From Synechococcales cyanobacterium PMM_0002 (GTDB lineage Bacteria; Cyanobacteriota; Cyanobacteriia; Elainellales; Elainellaceae): DNA of 8,403 nucleotides. Below are positions 1-5,826 of this stretch, piece by piece. The notes beneath the pieces are model-generated. The model had not been told where the DNA came from and searched no databases. It saw only the letters and a list, made by a program, of their open reading frames with translations. Positions within the stretch are counted from its first letter, which is position 1; every line of letters begins with the position of its first letter. The DNA is taken from contig CASBQX010000068.1 in assembly GCA_949127925.1 (NCBI GenBank), forward strand, positions 1 through 8,403, given 5' to 3'. The position numbers and the translations under genes were made by a program.

Positions 1-344
1 AGTTCTAGTTCATGAATCGCGCCTTTAATTTCGACGTCACCCGCTTCCACTTTTTGAGTCCAAATGCTGTCGGCAAAGTCTTTGGCGGTGAAATAGTGCT
101 TCACAGAACTGGGATTGTCGAGGGTAAGCCTATATTTTCTGCCCGCCACAAAATCTAGATGGTCGGGGACAAAGGTAAGGGCTTCGCCAGCGGTGCCCAA
201 ATGTACCTCGACGTCGGTGACCAGGTTGACATTGGCCGGACTGGCGATCGCTCCGGCTTCTGAGATCGTCCCAATCCCCCACCAAATGGCGATCGCTACC
301 AGCACCGACAGACCTGCTCGTACCCAGCTCCGCATCGCGACCAT
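1..344 (-). CDS. Exported cupredoxin-like protein, N-terminal part (cut by left edge)
   Basis: Reading the minus strand from ATG at 344 gives 114 codons that stay open to the window edge, so the C-terminus is missing. Residues 1-33 look like a signal peptide: a basic start (MRSWVR), a hydrophobic stretch (LSVLVAIAIWWGIG) and a likely cleavage after AGAIA. The mature part runs VEVHLGT, LTFVPDHLDF, AGRKYRLTLDNPS, VKHYFTAKDFADSIWTQKVE, and resembles a cyanobacterial family of small secreted cupredoxin-fold proteins. H83 (VKHYF) sits where the first copper-ligand histidine of such folds is expected. The Cys/His/Met part of a type 1 copper site would lie beyond the edge, so copper binding cannot be judged. 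The start is supported by AGGAG at 353-357, 8 nt upstream. A second ATG at 335 is in frame but is placed less well. The function is unknown to me; a periplasmic or thylakoid-lumen role is an inference. Confidence 0.7.
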   Translation of the reverse strand, partial: MVAMRSWVRAGLSVLVAIAIWWGIGTISEAGAIASPANVNLVTDVEVHLGTAGEALTFVPDHLDFVAGRKYRLTLDNPSSVKHYFTAKDFADSIWTQKVEAGDVEIKGAIHELE

Positions 345-488
345 AGCCTACGCTCCTACATGCATACAAACCTATACCTGTAAGAGTATCGGAATCTCGT
401 CGGTTCCTGACGGCTTGTAACGACATGCAAAGAAACAATCCCTGCATGCATCAAGTCGTGTTGCTGCCGTGGGCGTCGATAACTTGAG

Positions 489-596
489 CTAGTAGTCTGA
501 GGCGTAAATCTGCCTACCGTTCGTAGCGCAGGCTTCCAGCCTGCGCGGGCAAGATGCCCGCCCTACGGTAGCTAAACTTGCGCCGTCTTCTACTAG
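489..596. repeat. Nested palindromic intergenic repeat, REP/BIME-like, GTAG...CTAC ends
   Basis: The core at 523-566 starts with GTAG and ends with CTAC. It holds two GC-rich hairpins: stem GCGCAGGCT / AGCCTGCGC with loop TCC (526-546), and stem GGGCA / TGCCC with loop AGA (547-559, extendable to 545-561). Around it lie two imperfect inverted arms of 32 nt, 489-520 and 565-596, which match at about 22 of 32 positions; their inner 7 nt (CTACCGT / ACGGTAG) and outer 7 nt (CTAGTAG / CTACTAG) are exact. I recall near-identical hairpin cores from intergenic regions of many cyanobacteria, but could not search. The element lies 26 nt beyond the stop of the metal permease gene and 145 nt upstream of the cupredoxin start. 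It may form a transcript end for the metal operon, although no T-run follows either hairpin. Confidence 0.75.
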
Positions 597-621
597 TCAC
601 TTGATTCTTGGGTGTTAAGCT

Positions 622-1467
622 CTACAGCAGATGTGAATCTAGAGTTCTGCGCTTTCGACGTTGCTTAAGGTTTGTCCAAAGTAAAACGATGCCGAAAACG
701 ATTGTAGAGAGCAGAACCACACTTGCTCCGGAAGCAACGTCAAAGTAGTAGCTTAAATAAATTCCAACGAAGGATATGCCTGCTCCAAGTACGGCAGCGT
801 AGATCATCATCATGCCAAAGCGATCGCTCAACAACCGAGCAATCGAAGCAGGAATAATGATGGCTGAAATGATTAATGTGACGCCTAAGATTTGCAGCGT
901 TGTGACCAACATGGCTGCTAACATCAGGGCAAATAAAACGTCCATTGCCAGTACTGGAACACCATGCACTTTGGCAACATCGCGATCGAAAGACCAGAAC
1001 AACAACGGGCGATAAAAGATGAAGACCAACGCTAGTAAAGCGATTGTTACACAGGTCACAACCCAGACATCGTTCGGGGTTACTCCTAAGACGTTTCCGA
1101 ACAGTGCCGCCTCAAAGCTTTTAGTAAATTGGCGATAGGTGCTAATAATGGCAATTCCTAAGGCAAAACTAGCGGTTGTCACAATGCCAATCGCCGCATC
1201 CGCATAGATTTTGCGTCCAGTGAGAAATTGAATCACCAGTGCCGAAATAAATCCCCAGATGCCTGCTCCAATATAAAAGTTTAGCTGCAACACATAGCTC
1301 AGTACAGCTCCGCCCAAAATTGCGTGAGACAAGCCGTGAGCAATGTAACTCATCCGTCGAGTCGTAATATACACGCCCATTACACCGCATAGCAGCCCTG
1401 CCAGCATCGCAACTAGCAGGGCACGGCTGAAGAATTCGTATTGGAATGGTCTGAGTAGCAAGTCCAT
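622..1467 (-). CDS. Metal ABC transporter permease, ABC-3 family (ZnuB/MntB type)
   Basis: A 281-residue integral membrane protein, the usual size for the family. It forms the inner-membrane channel of a manganese/zinc-type importer. Hydrophobic segments appear at about 16-34, 45-62, 66-82, 92-110, 132-151, 174-192, 195-210, 218-240 and 246-265, fitting the eight- or nine-helix ABC-3 fold. Family-like stretches are MGVYITTRRMSYIAHGLSHA (30-49), with the loop expected to contact the ATPase, and GVTLIISAIIIPASIARLLS (195-214). The C-terminus is short and basic (KQRRKRR). It is the last gene of the operon: its ATG at 1467 lies 8 nt after the stop of the ATPase gene, which implies co-transcription and perhaps translational coupling. 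The ion cannot be read from this subunit. A siderophore permease is excluded by family resemblance. No frameshift or truncation is seen. Confidence 0.93.
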   Translation of the reverse strand: MDLLLRPFQYEFFSRALLVAMLAGLLCGVMGVYITTRRMSYIAHGLSHAILGGAVLSYVLQLNFYIGAGIWGFISALVIQFLTGRKIYADAAIGIVTTASFALGIAIISTYRQFTKSFEAALFGNVLGVTPNDVWVVTCVTIALLALVFIFYRPLLFWSFDRDVAKVHGVPVLAMDVLFALMLAAMLVTTLQILGVTLIISAIIIPASIARLLSDRFGMMMIYAAVLGAGISFVGIYLSYYFDVASGASVVLLSTIVFGIVLLWTNLKQRRKRRTLDSHLL

Positions 1468-1475
1468 AGCAGACG

Positions 1476-2297
1476 TTAATGTGTTTGGCGAAGAATAGAG
1501 GGTAAGTTGTCCTGCATTCGATGGCGGAGCGTACTGAGGCTGCTAGCAATCAGAATGCGATCGCCCTCACGAATCACCACCATTTCTCCCCCAAAGGTCT
1601 GCTTTAAAGTCTGCGGTGTGAAAACTTCAGTCGGTTCCCCCTGGGCAATGATGCCATGATTAAAGCAAATCACCCAGGGCAAGTGGGTCGCCACCGAGTT
1701 TAAATCGTGAGTAGAGAGCAAGATGGTTAACCCTTGCTGGTTGAGTTCTGCCAGTAGGTGCAATAGTTCATGCTGCACTCGCAGATCAGAGCTGCTGGTG
1801 GGTTCATCTAGCAGCACAATATCCGGCTCACCGACCAGCGCCCGTGCAATAAAGACTCGCTGCTGTTGCCCACCCGACAACTCGCCGATCGGTTGATGAG
1901 CTACGTCTTCTACGCCGACTCGGTATAGGAGTTCTCTGGCAACTTGGCGATCGCGCTTTGACGGAAACGGTGAGACGTTGCGCCTACGGTACCGTCCCAT
2001 CATCACCACTTCTTCCGCCGTGACCGGAAAACTCCAATCTACTGTTTCGACCTGCGGTACATACCCTACTTTGGGGGGCGACACCCCAGGTTGAAGTTTC
2101 TGCCCCCGAAACCAGATTTCACCGACCCAAGGATGAGCTAAGCCCAAAATTGTCTTGATCAACGTTGTTTTGCCGCAACCCGATGGGCCGACTAAACCGG
2201 ATAGCTGCTTCGGATAGAGCTTGAGATTAACGTGAGTAAATACAGGCTGAGCTTGATATCCACAGGCAAGGTTTTTAATCTCCAGCAATGGTTCCAT
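1476..2297 (-). CDS. Metal ABC transporter ATP-binding protein (ZnuC/MntA type)
   Basis: A 273-residue ABC ATPase that powers the neighbouring metal permease from the cytoplasmic side. All catalytic motifs are intact: Walker A GPSGCGKTT (37-45), Q-loop Q82 (GYVPQ), signature LSGGQQQR (140-147), Walker B IVLLDEP (160-166) and switch histidine H197 (LLSTHD). The segment VDWSFPVTAEEVVMMGRYRR (86-105), just after the Q-loop, is characteristic of cluster-9 manganese/zinc ATPases. Residues from about 236 onward form a short C-terminal tail after the nucleotide-binding domain. The start ATG at 2297 is 4 nt from the stop of the binding-protein gene, and its own stop is 8 nt from the permease start, so the three genes form one transcription unit. 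Metal specificity (Mn, Zn or Fe) is not settled by the ATPase alone, though the VDWSFPVT stretch resembles the cyanobacterial manganese type. Confidence 0.95.
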   Translation of the reverse strand: MEPLLEIKNLACGYQAQPVFTHVNLKLYPKQLSGLVGPSGCGKTTLIKTILGLAHPWVGEIWFRGQKLQPGVSPPKVGYVPQVETVDWSFPVTAEEVVMMGRYRRRNVSPFPSKRDRQVARELLYRVGVEDVAHQPIGELSGGQQQRVFIARALVGEPDIVLLDEPTSSSDLRVQHELLHLLAELNQQGLTILLSTHDLNSVATHLPWVICFNHGIIAQGEPTEVFTPQTLKQTFGGEMVVIREGDRILIASSLSTLRHRMQDNLPSILRQTH

Positions 2298-2301
2298 AGA
2301 G

Positions 2302-3387
2302 TTATAGTTTTGCGGTAGAACCGACTACGTTGCTGGTGTCTAGCTTGTCAACTAAGCTTGGATCACCTCCCAGATTTTCTGCTAGGATCCGCAAATTTTC
2401 TGCCATCATCCCAATGTAGGTATGTTTTGGATCAGAATTTTCAACTGCAACCGCAGACCCATCCCCTGGCAAATCATCATCGCTGGTATTGGCAAGTTTG
2501 ACGTTTGCTTCGCGGGCAATTTGCTCAGATACCTTACTGGGAAACACCTCAGAGCCAAAGATAGCAGGGACTTTTGTGTCGCGAATTTGATCGATTAACT
2601 GAGAAACGTCCTGAGCTGACGGCTCATTAAAGTCAGATGGTTGAATCGCTCCAATTACTTCGAAGCCATATTGCTTTGCCCAGTAGGGCCACGAGTCATG
2701 ATAGGTCAGCAGTTTACGATTTTCAGAGGGAATACTAGCAACTACCTCCCGCGTGACTTGATCCAGTGCTTCAAGTTTTACTAGGTAAGCCTTTAGATTC
2801 GCCGCATAGTAGTCTGCACCTTCGGGATCAAGCTTAGATAGCTGTTCTGCCGCATATTTGGCGTATGCCTCTGCGAACTTGGTATCAACCCATAAATGCG
2901 GATTGGGCTTGCCTTCTGCTTGTGGGAAGCTATTGTCGAATACCCAGTCATCCTTGGCGATTGTGTTGCTGCCCAACTCATAAACCTTAGTTTCTTTCGG
3001 TTTGACAGACTCTGCCAAGCTCATGGTGGGCTGCTCTAGGGAAAGTCCATTGACAAAAATCAGACTGGCTTTTGTCAATATTTCTCCATCAGAGGGACGC
3101 GGTTCAAAGGTGTGAGAATTTGTGCCTTCGGGAACGATGCCCACAACTCGAATGCGATCGCCTGTAATGTTGCTGACAATGTTGGTGATGGGAGCGACGG
3201 TTGTGACAACCAGCAAATCTGTCTTGTAACTAACGGTGTCAGCAGTTGGAGAAGCGGCTGAAGATGATTCCGTAGCCTCTGTAGGGCTAGGTGAAACGGC
3301 TGTCTCTTGGGATGTACCACAGGCAGCCAAGCTCAAGCTAAGCGCTAGTAAAAATCCAGGAATCCTCAGAAGCTGCATAGGCATCAT
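2302..3387 (-). CDS. Metal ABC transporter substrate-binding lipoprotein (cluster 9, Zn/Mn)
   Basis: A 361-residue binding protein anchored to the outer face of the plasma membrane. The signal peptide GFLLALSLSLAAC ends in a lipobox (L20-A21-A22-C23), so C23 should be lipid-modified. A Ser/Thr/Pro-rich linker follows (about 24-52), then the ZnuA/MntC-type bilobed domain (about 57-350) with its long central helix (about 170-218). Candidate ligands are H92 (TNSHTFEP), H164 (NPHLWVD), H230 (TYHDSWPYW) and an acidic residue near 303-305 (SDDDLPG); E280 (GSEVFPS) is also conserved-looking. A third histidine at 230 is the ZnuA-like state, since Mn-type proteins usually have Glu there. The His-rich loop common in zinc ZnuA proteins is absent. 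The next two genes follow with 4- and 8-nt gaps. Two ATGs stand in tandem (3387, 3384); no clear ribosome site precedes them, so the start is slightly uncertain. Confidence 0.94.
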   Translation of the reverse strand: MMPMQLLRIPGFLLALSLSLAACGTSQETAVSPSPTEATESSSAASPTADTVSYKTDLLVVTTVAPITNIVSNITGDRIRVVGIVPEGTNSHTFEPRPSDGEILTKASLIFVNGLSLEQPTMSLAESVKPKETKVYELGSNTIAKDDWVFDNSFPQAEGKPNPHLWVDTKFAEAYAKYAAEQLSKLDPEGADYYAANLKAYLVKLEALDQVTREVVASIPSENRKLLTYHDSWPYWAKQYGFEVIGAIQPSDFNEPSAQDVSQLIDQIRDTKVPAIFGSEVFPSKVSEQIAREANVKLANTSDDDLPGDGSAVAVENSDPKHTYIGMMAENLRILAENLGGDPSLVDKLDTSNVVGSTAKL

Positions 3388-3418
3388 TTTGGTTAATTGT
3401 TGTTGGAGATGGCTACTT

Positions 3419-3447
3419 ATTAGAACCTTTTACTCATTAATGTACAA
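3419..3447 (-). promoter_or_regulatory. Possible promoter of the metal ABC operon
   Basis: On the minus strand, TTGTAC (3447-3442) is followed after 17 nt by TCTAAT (3424-3419). The -10 candidate matches the sigma-70 consensus at 5 of 6 positions, the -35 candidate at only 3 of 6. It lies about 31 nt upstream of the ATG at 3387, which would give a very short leader. The -35 box overlaps the edge of the AATGCCC / GGGCATT hairpin. This is a weak prediction from spacing and consensus only. Confidence 0.25.
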
Positions 3448-3703
3448 TGCCCCCCTCGGGCATTTAGGTGTATTTTGCAGGGGGCACCTGAAGAGGAGGC
3501 GTTGCTGGATCCAGGTATAAATTATGCATTATGTCAAAACAGGGACACTCTAAAATGCAAGACAAGATTTAATTTATGACATAGGTTTAGAGCCTTAATA
3601 TATGCTTCTGCGCTGCCCAAAAGATGAGCAGATTTAAGGTAAATTTTTGATTAGAATTTCTGCACGCTAGAGGACTAAAATCCCACTATCTAAAGAAATA
3701 TCT

Positions 3704-3707
3704 GAGG
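3704..3707 (+). promoter_or_regulatory. Ribosome binding site supporting a GTG start
   Basis: GAGG ends 7 nt before GTG at 3715. An in-frame TAA (3712-3714) directly precedes the GTG, so no upstream start is possible. The site therefore supports GTG as the initiator of the DUF309 gene. Confidence 0.55.
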
Positions 3708-3714
3708 CATCTAA

Positions 3715-4164
3715 GTGCACGACGAGATTGCGGCTGAATTTTGGCAGGGGGTAGAAGAGTTTAACCAACAGCAGTTCTACGCCTGCCACGACACGCTGGA
3801 AGCGATTTGGATGGAATCGATGGAGCCGCAGCGCACCTTCTACCAGGGAGTGCTGCAAATTGCGGTGGCGCTCTATCATTTGGAGAACGAAAACTGGCGC
3901 GGTACAGTGACGCTCCTGGGAGAGGGGCTGCGACGGCTGAGGATCTATCAACCTGACTATGGGGGGATGGATGTAGCCGAACTGGTGCAGCAAAGTGCGG
4001 CCCTGTTGGGTATCCTGCAACAGATGGGGGCAGAGCAGGTAGGAGAGATCCGGCGATCGCTCCTGCCCCCGCTTCACCCCCCTGATGGGGCTATTTCTCC
4101 CACAGACATTAAGAACCTACCAAATCCTGCGGTTCAGCTCCCTTACATTCGTAAGATTAGCTAG
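3715..4164 (+). CDS. DUF309 domain-containing protein
   Basis: A 149-residue soluble protein with no signal peptide or membrane segment. It carries the DUF309 hallmark: FYACHDTLEAIWMES (21-35), with H25, E29 and W32 as the conserved polar/aromatic set, then TFYQGVLQIAVALYHLENEN (41-60) and a helical repeat-like stretch to about 114. The family is an all-helical fold, and its biochemical role is unknown to me; metal or small-ligand binding by the His/Glu pair is a guess. Residues after about 117 are Pro-rich and look poorly structured. Translation starts at GTG, with a stop codon immediately upstream in frame and GAGG 7 nt before. It is the first of four same-strand genes ending in the lpt cluster, 129 nt ahead of lptA. 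I recall DUF309 genes next to lptA in other cyanobacteria, but could not check. Confidence 0.85.
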   Translation: MHDEIAAEFWQGVEEFNQQQFYACHDTLEAIWMESMEPQRTFYQGVLQIAVALYHLENENWRGTVTLLGEGLRRLRIYQPDYGGMDVAELVQQSAALLGILQQMGAEQVGEIRRSLLPPLHPPDGAISPTDIKNLPNPAVQLPYIRKIS

Positions 4165-4293
4165 GGGGCTATTTCAACCGGATACAGATTAGATACATTT
4201 AAGTCTTTAGATTAAATCGCTGGAACTCTCTCTTGCTTTAACCCGTCAGCCCCATCAGATCTCGAACTCCACCCTTCAGGTTAAGATTTTCAA

Positions 4294-4869
4294 GTGATCT
4301 CCACCCCGGTCAGTTTTATGACGGCTCTTGTCCGCTTGCCTCGGCTCTCAATCTCCTGGCTACGCGTTACTATCCTGGCAATGGTTACCGTACTCAGTAC
4401 TGTTGCAGGTATCTTGCCTGCCATTCCGCTTAGCCCCGCCACTGCCCAAACAACCGCCGCACCAGGTCAGCCCCTGCGGCTTGAGTCCGACATTCAAGAG
4501 GCTAACGCGGTGACCGGCGTGATTACGGCTCGCGGCAACGTGCGGATTAACTACCCCGCTCGCCAAATTCAGGCCACGTCTGTCCAAGCCCAGTACTACA
4601 GCCGAGAACGGCGAATTGTCCTGAGTGGTGATGTCTATATCTTGCAAGAGGGCAACAGCATTCGGGGTGAAGTGGTAACGTACTTGATCGATGAAGGTCG
4701 GTTTGTGGCGCTGCCCAACCAAGGAGCACAGGTCGAATCGATTTACATCGTCCCCGATCCCAACCCCGTCGTTTCTACCCCTGGAACGCCCGGAACGGCT
4801 GCTCCAACGGCTCCCGTCACCCCTGACTTTAATCCCAAGCCAGAGTTTAAGACGCCCGTCAGTCCTTGA
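4294..4869 (+). CDS. lptA: LptA/OstA-like periplasmic lipopolysaccharide-transport protein
   Basis: A 191-residue exported protein. Residues 12-51 hold a basic start and a hydrophobic core (VTILAMVTVLSTVAGILPAI), with likely signal cleavage near ATAQ (49-52). The mature part carries one OstA/LptA beta-jellyroll repeat region, about 60-150: LRLESDIQEA, GVITARGNVRINYPARQIQA, SVQAQYYSRERRIVLSGDVY, NSIRGEVVTYLIDEGRF. In the family such domains stack into a bridge carrying lipopolysaccharide across the periplasm. The tail from about 154 is Pro/Thr-rich (STPGTPGTAAPTAPVTP), likely disordered. The longest reading starts at GTG 4294; ATG at 4318 (residue 9) is equally possible, and neither has a strong ribosome site. 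Directly downstream lie lptB and a permease of the same pathway, which supports the assignment. LptC also has this fold, so an LptC-like role cannot be excluded. Confidence 0.85.
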   Translation: MISTPVSFMTALVRLPRLSISWLRVTILAMVTVLSTVAGILPAIPLSPATAQTTAAPGQPLRLESDIQEANAVTGVITARGNVRINYPARQIQATSVQAQYYSRERRIVLSGDVYILQEGNSIRGEVVTYLIDEGRFVALPNQGAQVESIYIVPDPNPVVSTPGTPGTAAPTAPVTPDFNPKPEFKTPVSP

Positions 4870-4925
4870 AGACCCAGTCGCTGCCCGTTGCTCTGGTAAA
4901 ATCGGTAGCCGAATCACTTAAATCT

Positions 4926-4972
4926 TGGCATTCTTCTAGATTTTTCTGGCATTCTTAAAACTTGGCATTTCT
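4926..4972 (+). repeat. Three direct copies of TGGCATT upstream of lptB
   Basis: TGGCATTCTT occurs at 4926-4935 and 4947-4956, and a near copy TGGCATTTCT at 4963-4972, with start-to-start distances of 21 and 16 nt. The last copy abuts the ribosome binding site of lptB. The spacing could suit a protein binding to one face of the helix twice (21 nt is about two turns), or this may simply be slippage-derived sequence. Confidence 0.6.
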
Positions 4973-4978
4973 GAGGGG
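4973..4978 (+). promoter_or_regulatory. Ribosome binding site deciding a TTG start of lptB
   Basis: GAGGGG ends 6 nt before TTG at 4985. Reading back in frame, the next stop is TAG at 4937, and there is no ATG or GTG in between. The site therefore selects the rare TTG initiator. Confidence 0.65.
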
Positions 4979-4984
4979 CAGTCT

Positions 4985-5713
4985 TTGAAAATCGTTCTGG
5001 AAAATATCCACAAATCCTACGGTAAACGCACTGTTGTCAACCGCGTTAGCCTTTCGGTTAGTACGGGCGAGGTTGTGGGTTTGCTAGGACCCAACGGAGC
5101 CGGAAAGACTACCACCTTCTACATTGCCACCGGGATTGAAAAGCCAAATCAGGGGCGGGTTTGGCTAGACAATCAAGACATTACGCCGCTACCGCTGCAA
5201 GAGCGCGCGCGCCGAGGAATTGGCTATTTGGCTCAAGAACCGAGCATTTTTCGCCACCTCAGCGTGGCAGATAACCTCTTGCTAGTGTTTCAGCAGACAG
5301 GGGTGCCAGTTTCGGAGCATGCTGAGCGGCTGCATGAGCTATTAAAAGAGTTTCGATTAGAGCAGGTGGCGGCTACCCTTGGCAATCGGGTATCGGGCGG
5401 AGAACGGCGACGCACGGAGCTAGCGCGGGCGCTGGCGGCAGGGCAGACAGGTCCCCAGTTTCTGTTGTTAGACGAGCCGTTTGCGGGTGTAGACCCCATT
5501 GCCGTAGCGGAGATTCAAGCGATCATTGCGCGATTGCGCGATCGCCAAATCGGGATCTTGATTACCGACCACAATGTCCGCGAAACCCTGGCTATTACTG
5601 ACCGAGCTTATATCATGCGCGACGGGCAAATTTTGGCAGCAGGGAATGCCGAAGAGCTATATGCTAACCCGTTAGTACGTCAACATTATTTGGGCGACAG
5701 TTTTCAGCCCTAG
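4985..5713 (+). CDS. lptB: Lipopolysaccharide export ABC transporter ATP-binding protein LptB
   Basis: A 242-residue ABC ATPase, the typical LptB length. It powers lipopolysaccharide extraction from the plasma membrane toward the periplasmic bridge. Motifs are complete: Walker A GPNGAGKT (35-42), Q-loop Q84 in YLAQEPSIFRHLSVADN (81-97), signature VSGGERRR (136-143), Walker B FLLLDEPF (159-166) with E164, D-loop AGVD (167-170) and switch H196 (ITDHNVRET). The YLAQEPSIFR stretch and the TDHNVRETL sequence separate LptB from branched-chain amino acid ATPases (LivG/LivF), its nearest look-alikes. Initiation is at TTG (4985) with GAGGGG just upstream. A possible extended -10 element, TGG plus TAAAAT (4894-4902), lies in the 115-nt gap after lptA, but no good -35 accompanies it. 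The gene sits between lptA and the permease. Confidence 0.96.
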   Translation: MKIVLENIHKSYGKRTVVNRVSLSVSTGEVVGLLGPNGAGKTTTFYIATGIEKPNQGRVWLDNQDITPLPLQERARRGIGYLAQEPSIFRHLSVADNLLLVFQQTGVPVSEHAERLHELLKEFRLEQVAATLGNRVSGGERRRTELARALAAGQTGPQFLLLDEPFAGVDPIAVAEIQAIIARLRDRQIGILITDHNVRETLAITDRAYIMRDGQILAAGNAEELYANPLVRQHYLGDSFQP

Positions 5714-5753
5714 GCCGTTGCCCTATCGGTGCGCTATTTGCCCAGCGTTTGGC

Positions 5754-5813
5754 TTGACTGTATTTAGATCGACTGTATTTAGATTGACTGTATTTAGATT
5801 GACTATATTCGGA
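5754..5813 (+). repeat. Four tandem 15-bp repeats upstream of the LptF/G permease gene
   Basis: Units: TTGACTGTATTTAGA (5754-5768), TCGACTGTATTTAGA (5769-5783), TTGACTGTATTTAGA (5784-5798) and a diverged TTGACTATATTCGGA (5799-5813). The array ends 13 nt before the ATG at 5827. Each of units 1, 3 and 4 contains TTGACT, which is one base off the -35 consensus, and TTGACT to the TATTTA of the next unit is spaced by 16 nt, so the array could offer repeated promoter-like elements. It fills half of the 113-bp gap after lptB. Confidence 0.9.
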
Positions 5814-5826
5814 TGTTTCAACCTGT

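Larger units (their letters stand above)
3388..3714. other. AT-rich divergent intergenic region between metal operon and DUF309 gene
   Basis: This 327-bp stretch separates the start of the metal-binding protein (minus) from the DUF309 start (plus), so it should carry both promoters. I see no credible gene in it. Visible structure: a hairpin AATGCCC / GGGCATT at 3446-3464 with a 5-nt loop; a competing pairing of the same C-run (3448-3454, TGCCCCC) with GGGGGCA at 3480-3486; a further AGGTG / CACCT pair (3466-3470, 3485-3489); and a spaced inverted pair TATGTCA (3530-3536) / TGACATA (3577-3583). No clear Zur- or Fur-like palindrome was recognised. Confidence 0.6.

Noticed and set aside
130..447. 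A 105-codon minus-strand frame overlapping the left-edge gene
   Set aside because: It is an out-of-frame shadow of the cupredoxin-like gene, which has a signal peptide, a good ribosome site and family resemblance in the other frame. The overlapping plus-strand frame at 115-420 is rejected for the same reason.
1169..1549. A 126-codon minus-strand frame spanning the permease/ATPase junction
   Set aside because: It is an alternate frame of two clearly coding genes, with Cys- and Arg-rich composition typical of shadows.
3236..3520. A 94-codon plus-strand frame over the start of the metal-binding protein
   Set aside because: It is antisense to the lipoprotein signal and linker region and has no recognisable features.
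3388..3714. A Zur or Fur operator for the metal operon
   Set aside because: I looked for an AT-rich dyad of the usual form and found none convincing.
3667..4077. A 136-codon frame antisense to the DUF309 gene
   Set aside because: The plus strand carries the DUF309 motifs and a placed ribosome site; the antisense product resembles nothing.
4070..4090. A CCCC / GGGG hairpin near the end of the DUF309 gene
   Set aside because: It has only a four-base stem inside coding sequence and no T-run; likely chance in a Pro-rich coding stretch.
4360..4917. A 185-codon frame antisense to lptA
   Set aside because: It is long but has shadow-like, Arg- and Gly-rich composition, while the plus strand has a signal peptide and an OstA-type domain.
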